Below, one piece after another: positions 1 to 8,582 of a stretch of DNA of 19,893 bases. The stretch comes from STC-74 sp043756665 (GTDB taxonomy: Bacteria > Patescibacteriota > Gracilibacteria > BD1-5 > UBA2023): NCBI GenBank assembly GCA_043756665.1, contig JAYUQR010000148.1, positions 1 through 19,893 on the forward strand. Direction: 5' to 3'. Position 1 is the first letter of the stretch; every line of letters starts with the position of its first letter. Position numbers and translations under genes: made by a program. A model generated the notes under the pieces. That model was not told the origin of the DNA. It saw only the letters and a list, made by a program, of their open reading frames with translations, and searched no databases.

Positions 1-6
1 TCTGGT

Positions 7-33
7 ACAAAAAGAGTGCCTAACGGCACTCTT
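7..33 (-). terminator. Rho-independent terminator of the protease gene
   Basis: A perfect 9-bp inverted repeat (12-20 with 25-33) closes a TAAC/GTTA tetraloop. On the minus strand it is followed at once by a run of five Ts. It lies about 85 bases past the stop of the HtrA-like protease, so it most likely ends that transcript. Nothing else is recognised in bases 1-116. Confidence 0.7.
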
Positions 34-116
34 CCAGAACCAATCAGTGTATTCCATTTCTCTAGAAATGTGAAACAATGTTGTTGGACATGACAAATAG
101 AGAATAGATACTGAAT

Positions 117-1850
117 TTATTTTGAGAATGGCGAAGTCCCTGGAAACTCTACACTTTCGAAAAATTCGGATACTTGTCGCATATATTCAGGTGAAGATGA
201 GAGGATATCGAAGGAGAACCGATATCACTTATAGGCTCCGTCTTCAGTCTTAAATGGATAGAAGAGAGTAATATTCATCTTTTCTATGATAGGTGAGGAT
301 TTCTTATCGGAGAGATCAGTCACACTCATGATAGCAACTTTCCCATTTTTCATAGTGATCTTTTTATCGATTACCTGAGTATCACCGAGAGTCTTGTATC
401 GATCGAAAAAAGATGAAAAGCTGTAGTCCTTTCCTCGATACAGCATCGAGTCATTATAGCCATAATTCATATAGTCATCGACAGAATCAAAATCGAGAAT
501 CTCGAGCTTTGTATCAGCGATAGACTCAGAATTGAAAATAAAATATACATTCGGAGTGATACTCTGATCAAAGGTGGTTGTTCACTCTGAGATATATACA
601 TTCTCAGGGAGACTATTTACTGTGAAATATTTTGACTGAAATTGTTTTTCTAAGGCATCTGGATTTTGAAATCGTATCGTTTTTACGAGTGTGATGAGTT
701 TTTCTACCATTTTTTTATCCTTCCTCTCCCCATCATTTGCTATAAGAGATGCCCCACAATTGGGTGCATTTCGAAATCAGATGGAAAGCATATAGAGTGA
801 TTCTCCATTTTTTGCTTTTGTTCCGAGTATTGTGAGTCAATAGATACCTTTTTCACTGTCGATGAAAGAACCACTGAGCGAGTAACTCGTGTCATTCTTT
901 GAGAGGTTTATACTTTTCTGGTAAATATCACTGGTTGAGTATTTGAGAGATGCATCATTGCCACAACTGACCATGAAGGCTACACGATTTGTTTTATCGA
1001 TAAAGCGATAATCGAATATCTCCTCATCAACGGAACTTGTCGAAAACGATGGCTTCAGTCACAGTTTCCCGAGGTTGCGTATCTCTACCTTTTTTGTTTT
1101 TATGAGATTCGGATTTTTATAGATGACCTGATTATTGGCAATATATTTCTGGAAATCGGAATCAATCTTCATGGTAAAAAGTTCTCGATTCGCACTCTTT
1201 TTCGCGAGGAATTCTCGGGCGGTTTTCATGGGAATGATATACCCGATGACACCATTATCTGAGCTTACCGCATAGGGTATCCCGACGAGCTTGCCATCAG
1301 TATCGAATGCTCCTCCTCCAGAATTCCCATGGTCGATCGTACCATCGAACTTATAGGATCGATCATCGGCTCCACCGATCTTCCCTTCTGTACGGGTGAT
1401 AGTCGTTCCGCCGATACTCGGATAGCCATAGACGATGATACTCGATCCGATAGACATATTTTTTTTCGAATACTCTACTTTTTTCGCTGTGAGTATCGGA
1501 TGGGTGATCTCGAGGAGTGCGAGGTCGGTGACAGCATCATAGGAAATGAGCTTCGCATCACTCCAGCACGTCGGATCTTTTCTCAGGGGAGTCGAGTAGC
1601 AGACCTCATAGTATCCAGTAGGATCCTTCCCTGCGAGATCGAGGATGACATGAGCATTCGTGAGGATACGATTGCCTTCGATGAGGACAGCACTCCCGTA
1701 GTGGGTGAAGAGATAGTTCCCACCGATACTGTCACGAGCATAGGTCTTGATCTTCAGCACTGAGGAGAGCATATCTGCATCACTCGCGGCAGAGACAGAC
1801 GATGAGAAAACCAGAGAAAAAATGAGGATTATTAGCAAGAGATACTTCAT
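117..1850 (-). CDS. Exported HtrA-like (S1 family) serine protease with long C-terminal extension
   Basis: The protein is 577 aa when five in-frame TGA codons (plus-strand positions 225, 582, 777, 837, 1059) are read as Gly. It ends at TAA. A signal peptide (residues 1-22, a hydrophobic run ending VSA-A) predicts export. Residues 25-225 form a trypsin-like domain with the catalytic triad visible: His67 in LTNAHV, Asp109 in TDLALLE and Ser177 in GNSGGG. This resembles the DegP/HtrA protease domain. No PDZ domain is obvious. Residues about 265-577 are a second region I do not recognise, rich in Ser/Asp/Tyr, possibly substrate-binding or cell-surface. The gene stands alone between a promoter and a terminator. 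The protease call is firm; the substrate and the role of the C-terminal half are unknown. Under the standard code only the first 263 residues and a fragment would appear. Confidence 0.9.
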
Positions 1851-1877
1851 AGATCGAGAGATGATTAGTGAGTCTCC

Positions 1878-1905
1878 AGAGTAGTGAATATTCGCTCTAT
1901 TGCAA
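1878..1905 (-). promoter_or_regulatory. Putative promoter of the protease gene
   Basis: On the minus strand TTGCAA (plus 1900-1905) is followed after 16 bases by TACTCT (plus 1878-1883). The predicted transcript start is about 20 bases before the ATG at 1850. No Shine-Dalgarno-like purine run precedes the ATG. Confidence 0.45.
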
Positions 1906-1914
1906 GTGGAAAGT

Positions 1915-1957
1915 ATGAGAAAGAAATAGCTCTCTACCTTGCGGAAAGAGAGCTATT
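1915..1957 (-). terminator. Terminator downstream of tRNA-Gln
   Basis: An 11-bp perfect inverted repeat (1925-1935 with 1947-1957) has an 11-base loop. On the minus strand it is followed by the T-rich stretch TTTCTTTCTC. It lies 32 bases beyond the tRNA 3' end and just upstream of the protease promoter, so it probably insulates the two units. Confidence 0.6.
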
Positions 1958-1988
1958 CAGAGAGGTCAGAAATATGAGTGATACTGTA

Positions 1989-2062
1989 TGGCTGGGGTAC
2001 TAGGATTCGAACCTAGGATGGGGGATTCAGAGTCCCCTGCCTTACCGCTTGGCGATACCCCA
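1989..2062 (-). tRNA. tRNA-Gln, anticodon CUG
   Basis: The reverse complement folds as a 74-base cloverleaf with CCA encoded. The acceptor arms TGGGGTA and TACCCCA pair perfectly. The anticodon stem GGGGA/TCCCC encloses the loop CTCTGAA, whose anticodon CTG reads CAG. The T arm has GGTTCGAATCC, and the TGGGGTATCGCCAAGC start is typical of bacterial tRNA-Gln. In bacteria lacking glutaminyl-tRNA synthetase, this tRNA is charged with Glu and amidated by GatCAB, whose B subunit is encoded at 12616-14058. Whether that applies here cannot be seen in the window. Confidence 0.95.
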
Positions 2063-2148
2063 ATGTAGTTGGTAGATATTAGTAGATAGATAATAGAAGG
2101 AACGACTGGAAATCAGGGCAGAGAAATCTAACAACAGAAGCGAGACGG

Positions 2149-2176
2149 ATTTTATGAGAACTCCTATTTTTTGCAA
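2149..2176 (-). promoter_or_regulatory. Putative promoter of tRNA-Gln
   Basis: On the minus strand TTGCAA (plus 2171-2176), 16 bases, then TAAAAT (plus 2149-2154). It implies a precursor with a 5' leader of about 80 bases. On the opposite strand a TAGAAT at 2207-2212 could be the -10 of the small membrane protein gene at 2244, but its -35 is unclear. Confidence 0.4.
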
Positions 2177-2243
2177 GTTTTTTGTTTTCTTTCTGAGAAA
2201 AATCACTAGAATCAGAGAAATCCCCTAGCCCTTGCGAACTACT

Positions 2244-2486
2244 ATGCAATTTTTCCTCTGACTCTTCTTTATCCTCCTCGGAGTTGCGATTATCTATTAT
2301 CGCTACAAACTCTATGAGTTCACAGGAGACTGGAGCTGGGCAGTGCAATACCTCTGAGGGAATGGTACCATCCTCGCCATAGTCCTGATCGGTATGTTCT
2401 CCATCGGATGTGGAGCCGCCTATCCATTCGGAGTATTTGACCAAGTGAATGAACCGATCCAACCGATGGTTTTCGGAAAAAAATAA
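2244..2486 (+). CDS. Small two-helix membrane protein, function unknown
   Basis: The protein is 80 aa with two TGA-coded glycines (after MQFFL and in QYLGGNGT), ending at TAA. Residues 2-19 form a hydrophobic helix followed by a basic/aromatic stretch (YYRYKLYEF). Residues 42-62 form a second helix with small residues and a Cys (SIGCGAAYPFGVF). Standard-code translation stops after five codons, so the gene would be missed. It converges on rel with 3 bases between the stop codons and has no visible terminator. There is no Shine-Dalgarno site, and a possible -10 (TAGAAT, 2207-2212) suggests a leader of about 25 bases. I do not recognise the family. Gene reality is supported by the clean reading frame, sensible membrane topology and exact fit between neighbours. 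Confidence 0.7.
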
Positions 2487-2489
2487 GTA

Positions 2490-4733
2490 TTACTGCATCG
2501 ATATGAGTCGCATCTCGATGAATTCGGGGATAGCGAAGCGAAATCGCTCCACGAGTCGATCATAGAGGTAATAATCCTCTTCATCTGTATGGAGAACGAA
2601 GCGATCGGATACCGTTCCATCAGAGAGCCTTGTAGTCGTGAGGGATTCGATATTGATCCCTGCCTGATAGAGGATCTCAGTTACTTGTCTGAGGAGTCAG
2701 ATCTTATCTCTGAATATACATTCGATCTCAAGCATGACTCAGTCAGTCTGGATATGACTCCAGTGAGCAGGCATACGACGATCAGGCTGGATACGATCGA
2801 TATTCTCACAGTCGAATTTATGGATCGTGATAACACCACTTCCGATATATCCGATGATCTTATCTGATGGAGTCGGGTTACAACACTGGGCAAATTTATA
2901 GGGAATATCCCGCTCTTTTCCGATGATGACAGAGACTTCATCGATAATTTCGCTGTGTTCTTTACTCCGTTTTGGTTTTTGCTCTTCTGGTCGTAGTTCA
3001 GATTTTTTGATACCGAAGAGATCCTCTATGATATCATCATGGATGGATCTCAGGATACTTCCGGGTTTTCTCGAGAGATTGCCGAGCTGGACGAGGACAT
3101 CTTCCTTTTGTTTTGTATCGAGCACACGACCATCGAGATTCTTCAGGAGATGGAGATCTTTATCGAGTCATTTTCCATAGTTTTTCTCGAGATAGGTATT
3201 GAGGATGAATCGTCATTTTTCGATAAAAAATCCTCGCTCTTCACGATTGATGAATTGGCGTATATGTTCTCGAGCTTTTGCCGTCTTCACGAAAGAAATC
3301 CATGTCGGATTGGGCCTGCGGTTTTGATCTGTAACCACCTGGATACTCTCTCCATTTCGCAGGACATAGTCGAGGGGGACGACCTGACCATTCACCTTCG
3401 CGATTGTGAGTTCATTGCCAAGCTTCGAATGAATCGCATAGGCGAAATCCACAGGAGTCGATCACTTCGGGAGGGTGATGATGTCTCCCTTCGGTGTGAA
3501 GACGAATATCTGATCGGCAAAAACGTTCACACTCATCTGACTCATGAACTCTTTCCCTTCGATAGCATTTTCTACGATTCACTTAATTGTCTTGACCCAG
3601 TAACTGTCTTTAGATTTTGTAGATTTCCCATTTTCTGTATATTCGAAGTGAGCTGCAACTCAGATCTCTGCCTGGATATGCATCTCTGGCGTGCGTATCT
3701 GTATCTCGGTCGGTTGTGATCTCACTTCGGGGAAGAGTCCGACGACGGTGGTATGCAGAGACTGATATCCATTCTCTTTCGGAAGCGCTATATAATCCTT
3801 GAACCGTTTTGGCATAGGGACGAAGACGTTATGCAAAACTCCGAGAATCTCATAACATCGTGGAATCGAGTCAGTGATAATACGGATAGCAAAAAGGTCA
3901 TAGAGATCTCGCGCATGACTATAGGAATATTCTTTTCGTGAGAGTTTTTTATAGATACTATATGGCGCCTTGATCCGATAGCTGATATCTCTGATCGGGA
4001 CTGATTCTGGGATCATCTCACGGATGACAGTTTTTGCTTTTGCGAGAAAATACTCCTGCTCTTCTCTGAGTTCCTCGAGTTCTTTGGTTATCTCGAGATA
4101 TTCTATCGGATTGAGTATACGGAAACACTCGGTTTCGAGCATCTCCTTCATATGGAAGATACCGAGTCTATCAGCGATCGGTGCATAGACATTGAGTGTC
4201 TCGAGCGCGATGCGATTTCTCTTCTTCGGGTCTGGGTGATGATCGAGGGTCATCATATTATGCAGGCGATCCGCGAGCTTCACGATGATCACACGCAGAT
4301 CCTCCACCATAGCGACGAACATTTTTCGCAGGCTTTCGATACTCCGCTCCTCTCCACTATAGCGTATAGCCGAGAGTTTCGAGAGTCATTCACAGATGAG
4401 GGCAACTTCGCTTCCGAATTCCTTCTCGATATCAGCCTTTGTCCGTAGTGTATCTTCGATCACATCGTGGAGGATACATGACTGTATCGTCACGAGATCG
4501 GGCTTCAAGTGGAGGAGGAGTTTGCAAGCAAGGAGAGGATGACTGATATAGGGTTCGCCACTTTTTCGCATCTGACCATGGTGAGCATCTCGAGCAAATA
4601 TATAGGTACTCCATATGCGCTCATGGATCTCCACCTTCGGCATGTGCATATACCCAGAAACTGTATCGATGAGCTCGAGTGTGATTTTGTCGGTTTCGGT
4701 ATAATCGATGATGAGTTCACGGTTTTCTAACAT
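2490..4733 (-). CDS. rel: Bifunctional (p)ppGpp synthetase/hydrolase (Rel/SpoT)
   Basis: The protein is 747 aa, the usual length of long RelA/SpoT homologs. It makes and degrades the stringent-response alarmones. Domains in order: HD hydrolase (about 45-200), with H65, H89-D90 and E93-D94 in the intact HDVIED motif and a later KLADRLHNM; synthetase (about 240-370), with SIYKK, the RFKD motif typical of bifunctional enzymes (RelA has EFDD), GYQSLHTT and EIQIRT; TGS domain (about 404-465, starting VFTPKG); a CCNP-containing zinc-finger-like linker; and a C-terminal ACT domain (about 663-747). TGA encodes glycines at 4386, 3660, 3462, 3213, 3168, 2739 and 2697. Those at 3660 (AEI-G-VAAH) and 2697 (ACT DKI-G-LL) fall on family-conserved glycines. 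The start at 4733 is chosen because a promoter ends just before it; upstream ORF extension is intergenic repeat sequence. Confidence 0.95.
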
Positions 4734-4739
4734 AGTGGA

Positions 4740-4767
4740 AGTATAGTGAACTCTCTGAAAAATACAA
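4740..4767 (-). promoter_or_regulatory. Putative promoter of rel, leaderless
   Basis: On the minus strand TTGTAT (plus 4762-4767), 16 bases, then TATACT (plus 4740-4745). Only six bases separate the -10 from the ATG at 4733. A start seven bases past the -10 would place +1 on the A of ATG, making a leaderless mRNA. Confidence 0.55.
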
Positions 4768-4811
4768 GAATCTGTGCCCTTATAGCAAACCTGTTTGATT
4801 AAGATGAGTAT

Positions 4812-4967
4812 TGTCATTCCGGCTTTAGAAGGTGAATTTTCACGAAGTGAAAAGAGAAGCTCCCCTGGGGGATGCCGGAATCTATTTTTTGATGCTGGAT
4901 TCCTGCATTCCCCCAGGGGACACTCTCTTGGACTTTCGTCCAATTCACCTTCGTCGCAGGAATGACA
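4812..4967. repeat. Nested palindromic intergenic repeat
   Basis: A roughly 155-base structure of arms within arms. The outer arms TGTCATTCC/GGAATGACA are at 4812-4820 and 4959-4967. Then GAAGGTGAATT/AATTCACCTTC pair at 4828-4838 and 4942-4952, and TCCCCTGGGGGA-type arms at 4861-4875 and 4905-4920. Each half also has its own hairpin: CATTCCGGC with GCCGGAAT, GATTCCTGC with GCAGGAAT, and TTGGAC/GTCCAA. It looks like two copies of a TCATTCC...GGAAT element in inverted orientation. A shorter relative lies at 18967-19010. Function unknown; it sits between rel and pheT, upstream of the rel promoter and past the pheT stop. Confidence 0.75.
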
Positions 4968-5003
4968 CTTACGTATCCTATTCAACTGAACTTACTCTAC
5001 CAT

Positions 5004-7514
5004 CTACCCCCGAATCATATACCCTTTCACCTTCATCGTTTCGATGATGAGATTTTGAACTGAGAGAGCCTCTTCATCAGTAATTGTTCCTTCTATATTC
5101 GAAAGGGTAAAGGCAAAATTCACACTCTTCATTCATTCTCCGATCTTGATACTATCTTCATAGATAGAGTCTACTCGAAGTTCGCAAATCCACGGATGGA
5201 CGGCATCGATAATGCGACTGATATCGCCCGTGGGAGTTATCTTCGGGAGTATAAAATTCAGTTCCCTTGGAATCGTTTGGAATCGTGAAATCTCGATAAA
5301 TCGTTCATCCTTCTCTGCATGCAAACGCAAGAGGGTTTCATAGTCTCACTCGAAATAGAGCGTATCAGGACTGATCTCGAAAAGTGACGCTGTCTCTGGA
5401 TGGATCTTCCCAAAACGGATAAGGGTCGTATCTCAGAGAGTATATTTTCCCGATATGCCAGGATGGAGAAATGTGAGATCGCTCACTCACTGGTGGAGTG
5501 GAGGGATATATCAGAGAACCATTTTGAGATATGATTCGAGGACTATACGCAGTGATTCCGTCGATTTTCCGATCGCGACTCAGGCAAGTACTTTTCTTTC
5601 GGGAAAGGGTTTACTTTCGATCGTAGAAAGAAATGATTCTACATTCTCACTTCTCTCTCACTCTGTATGGTACGTCTTCCCTATTTCGAAAAGTCGAAAA
5701 GAATTTCCATATTTCTGGTTATGACTCACGTTCTGAAAGAGTCTCGGAGCAAGGGAGCGTGACATATGGGTATACTCTTCATTAAAGGCATTTTGTATCC
5801 GTACCGCTCACTCCATATCTGTGTAGCCGACCTTCCTATCGAGGATTTCACTCGAGAAAGAGTAATTATAGACTTCACTCCAGCCATTTTTCGAGAAGTG
5901 ATTGAGCGTCATATTCCTGAGGGAGACTTCAGGATTCTTCTTCGCTATAGAAAAATCACTATCAAGTGGACGGAATGGAACAGCATCATAGCCATAGATT
6001 CGTATCACTTCCTCTGCAATATCCTCTTTTATATGTATATCTTTACTTGCCCTCCATGATGGAACAGAAATAGTTATTTGTGAATTGTGAATTGTGAATG
6101 TAAGCCCTAATCTGTCCAGTATCGCATCGACTTCTTTTCTCGGTATTTCTATACCTGCTTTCATATTGATGAATTCATATGTCACATCGAGTTCGACATG
6201 ATTCACTCGTGCTGGATCGAGATAGGATGAGCTCCCCGTGATCGAATACTCTTTCCCGAGGAAGTCGAGGTACTCTCTCACTCGTGAGAATGTCGATCAT
6301 GCGAGAAGTGGATCAAGGGATTTCTCATATCGAGTCGAGGCATCTGTGCGGATCCCATGTCTCTGAGAAGTGAGCCTCACACTGGTCGCATCGAAACAGG
6401 CTGACTCCCAGATGATACTCCTGGTTGTCTCTGAGACAGCGCTTCCCATCCCACCGATGACACCAGCAAGTGCAACAGGACCGCTATCATCGGCGATCAC
6501 CATATCGTCACTCGTGAGGGTATACTCCGATCCATTCAGTGCTGCTATTTTTTCTCAGGGTTTTGCCTGTCGTACATGGATATCACCCACTATCTTCCCC
6601 GCATCGAATGCATGCATCGGCTGCCCGAGCTCAGTCATGATACAATTCGTGATATCGACGATGTCCATCTTCGGCGTGAGACCCGCTCGTTCCATCATGA
6701 GTGACATCCCAAATGGACTTTTCCCTACCGTTATGCTATCCATTTTGAGGAGATGGTAGGAGAGACAGTGTGGGGTGAGGATTGACGTATGGAATGTTGG
6801 AGTGTTGGAGGGTTGGAGTGTTGGAGGGTTGGAGTGTTGGAGTGTTGGAGTGTTGGAGTGTTGGAGGGTTAGCGTTGATGGTATGTCGAACACTGCATGG
6901 AACTCTCGGGCGTTTCCTATTACCGAGAAGAGATCAGGGCGATTGGTGATAAATTTATTATCGATCTCAAAGGTCGTATCTCGGATAGGAAACTGGTAGA
7001 CGGATCCATCTCGTCCGATGAATGGGAGTGTCAGATCGAAGAATGATTTCCCGATCTGGGATTCGAGAAGAGCACTATCCCAATCTTGTTCGAGGATCAT
7101 AATACCAGTGGACTCCTCTGTCGACATACCGATCTCATCAGCACCACAGATCATCCCACGGCTCATCATCCCTGCCATCATACGTTCTCCGATAGTGAAA
7201 TCACCAGGGAGAATTGCTCAGGCAATCGCTACGGGAACATAGGTAGCCTCACCAATATTCTGCGCTCCAGTAAGGATAGTCTCCTCACCTATTTCTCCCA
7301 GGTTGACTCGGACGATGGAGAGTTTTTTGCTCTCAGGATGCTTCTCACAGGAAATGACCTTTCATACAACTACTTTATCGAGAAAGTGTGATTCGATCCC
7401 ATCGATCTCGGCAGTATGGATCGAGTATTCATGAGCAAGATCCTTTATCGCATATTTTTGCAAAAGTCACTGAAGAGGCGTATAGAGTGATATCCAGGAG
7501 AGAGGGATTTTCAT
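5004..7514 (-). CDS. pheT: Phenylalanyl-tRNA synthetase beta subunit
   Basis: The protein is 836 aa, slightly longer than the usual near-800. With PheS it charges tRNA-Phe in the cytoplasm. The N-terminus MKIPLSWISLY matches the PheT start. Residues about 40-160 are the EMAP/tRNA-binding domain (KHPESKKLS, GAQNI, GMICGADE), followed by NRPDLFSVIG and the B3/B4 domain (GQPMHAFDA, DASTRYEKSLD). The B5 domain, catalytic-like core and a C-terminal FDX-ACB domain (from about residue 735) follow. Several TGA-coded glycines interrupt the standard frame, including 5133, 5808, 6297 and 6555. Residues about 216-240 are low-complexity Thr/Leu/Gln/Ser/Pro encoded by an 8-bp tandem repeat, absent from ordinary PheT. 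The stop is TAG at 5004-5006. pheS, usually next to pheT, is not adjacent: the upstream neighbour is divergent and unrelated. Confidence 0.95.
6796..6870. repeat. 8-bp tandem repeat inside pheT
   Basis: Nine head-to-tail copies of GTTGGAG(T/G) run from 6796 to 6867, plus a partial tenth (GTT). The eighth base alternates T or G. Eight is not a multiple of three, so only copy numbers differing by three keep pheT in frame; nine copies give 72 bases. The encoded peptide has the pattern LQHSNTPT. It lies in the linker between the tRNA-binding and B3/B4 domains. Confidence 0.9.
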
Positions 7515-7558
7515 AGGACGGAGATTTATATATTAGATTTGAGAATTTATGGTCGGTA

Positions 7559-7581
7559 GGGGCAACCCTTGTGGTTGCTCC
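7559..7581. repeat. Short hairpin in the pheT leader
   Basis: GGGGCAACC and GGTTGCTCC (7559-7567 and 7573-7581) form a 9-bp stem with one G-T pair and a 5-base loop. It lies in the predicted pheT 5' leader, about 45 bases before the ATG. There is no T-run after it on the minus strand, so it is not a classical terminator. It may be a dispersed palindromic repeat or a leader structure. Confidence 0.45.
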
Positions 7582-7616
7582 GTATCAGAAGAGTGAGTAA
7601 ATCCTAGAACACATCA

Positions 7617-7644
7617 AGTATATAAAAAACTCCTCTAAATGCAA
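7617..7644 (-). promoter_or_regulatory. Putative promoter of pheT
   Basis: On the minus strand TTGCAT (plus 7639-7644), 16 bases, then TATACT (plus 7617-7622). It predicts a leader of about 95 bases containing the 7559-7581 hairpin. It is back to back with the plus-strand promoter at 7660-7687. Confidence 0.5.
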
Positions 7645-7659
7645 AAAATGTGAAATATT

Positions 7660-7687
7660 TTGTTTTTTCATCCCTCAGTGGTATACT
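7660..7687 (+). promoter_or_regulatory. Putative promoter of the pilin-like pair
   Basis: TTGTTT at 7660-7665, 16 bases, then TATACT at 7682-7687, giving a leader of about 22 bases before the ATG at 7716. A second AT-rich box (TATATATA) follows at about 7693. Confidence 0.45.
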
Positions 7688-7715
7688 TCCGGTATATATA
7701 CATTTATTTACCAGT

Positions 7716-8120
7716 ATGAATCTCAGATTTTTCCATACACTTCTTCTTTTTGTTATTACTTTCTCTATAGGTTTCCTGTTTTTTTCCCATACTTTTGCTG
7801 CGGGAGATAATGAGTCATGAATCTATGATGGTGTGAAGACACAAGATGAGATTCGTCAAGGAAACTTTACCATAGATGATATTCCGAAAGTGATCACGGG
7901 TATCATCGAGATCCTCCTCGGTATTGCAGGAACAGTCTCGATCGTTGCCCTGATCTATCATGCTGTGCAGATGCAACTCGCGAGTGGGATCACATGAGAC
8001 AGTACTGGAGTCGATAAGGCAAAAGCTGGGATGAAGTGAGCCCTCCTCGGTTTTGCACTCTCCCTCTCTGCCTGGTTCCTCATCACGAAATTCGTCGAGC
8101 TCCTCTCGTCCGCTACATAA
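7716..8120 (+). CDS. VirB2/TrbC-like pilin candidate
   Basis: The protein is 134 aa with three TGA-coded glycines, ending at TAA. A long signal peptide (about 1-27, ending FSHTFAA) is followed by a short polar segment and two hydrophobic helices (about 58-80 and 105-130). A Gly/Ser/Lys-containing loop (LASGITGDSTGVDKAKAGMKG) joins them. This signal plus two-helix plan, with a G..KAK.G..GAL.G loop exit, resembles the VirB2/TrbC-type pilins annotated widely in CPR genomes, where they may build a secretion or attachment structure. The assignment is from architecture, not from a diagnostic residue. Nine bases separate it from the next gene, so they are probably cotranscribed. No VirB4, VirB6 or other secretion gene lies in the window. 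Confidence 0.6.
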
Positions 8121-8129
8121 TTCTACTCT

Positions 8130-8582
8130 ATGTTTACTTGGCAATTCTCATCGCAGAAAGTACGACCTCCACAGTGGTATATCATCGCTCTTATTATTGT
8201 ACTTTCATTTGTCGCGTATGGTATATTCGAGTGACTCTATATTATGTCGATTGTCGCATTTCTCTTTGCCTGAGTGTATATCCTCATGGAAAATAATGCT
8301 GCCCCTCTGATGAGTGTCCTCGTGAATGATCGACTCATCCAGATCGGGAGCGCTGTCTATGAGCTCGATAAGATCACGAGATTCACTATCCTTTCCCGTG
8401 ATGGTACTCCTGCCATTCTCAGGATCTGGATCAAAAAATCCCTCACCCCGAACCTCGATATTCCTCTCTCTAGTACAGTCGATGGATATGCACTGAAGGA
8501 TTTCCTCTCGCAGTATGTGACGTATGATAGCGAAGCTGAGTTTACGAAGAGTGATCGTATTATCGAGGCGATGGGACTGTAA
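8130..8582 (+). CDS. Membrane protein with C-terminal soluble domain, unknown
   Basis: The protein is 150 aa with two TGA-coded glycines (FEGLY, FAGVY), ending at TAA. Residues 1-14 are polar (MFTWQFSSQKVRPP), and residues about 15-50 form two closely spaced membrane helices. The remaining 100 residues alternate beta-like hydrophobic and polar stretches (IGSAVYELDKITRFTI, PAILRIWIKK), ending in a helix (SDRIIEAMGL). Together with the pilin-like gene 9 bases upstream, it may be an accessory membrane component of the same structure. It recalls small conserved CPR membrane proteins whose C-terminal domain is of unknown function. I cannot name the family with confidence. Confidence 0.7.

Noticed and set aside
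1329..1763. 144-codon plus-strand open frame
   Set aside because: It is the antisense shadow of the protease gene, with no recognisable protein features.
117..1850. In-frame TGA as selenocysteine or as Trp
   Set aside because: TGA falls at invariant Gly positions in neighbours, is too frequent for selenocysteine, and TGG already supplies Trp.
2079..2462. 127-codon minus-strand open frame
   Set aside because: It overlaps the plus-strand small membrane protein, whose code-25 frame gives sensible helices; the minus frame is acidic low-complexity.
3039..3719. 226-codon plus-strand open frame
   Set aside because: It is antisense to rel, which has unambiguous conserved motifs across the same bases.
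4734..4985. N-terminal extension of rel to 4985
   Set aside because: It translates the intergenic palindromic repeat; the promoter and homology both favour the start at 4733.
6796..6870. Tandem repeat as a CRISPR array
   Set aside because: Units are 8 bp with no spacers and lie inside an open coding frame.
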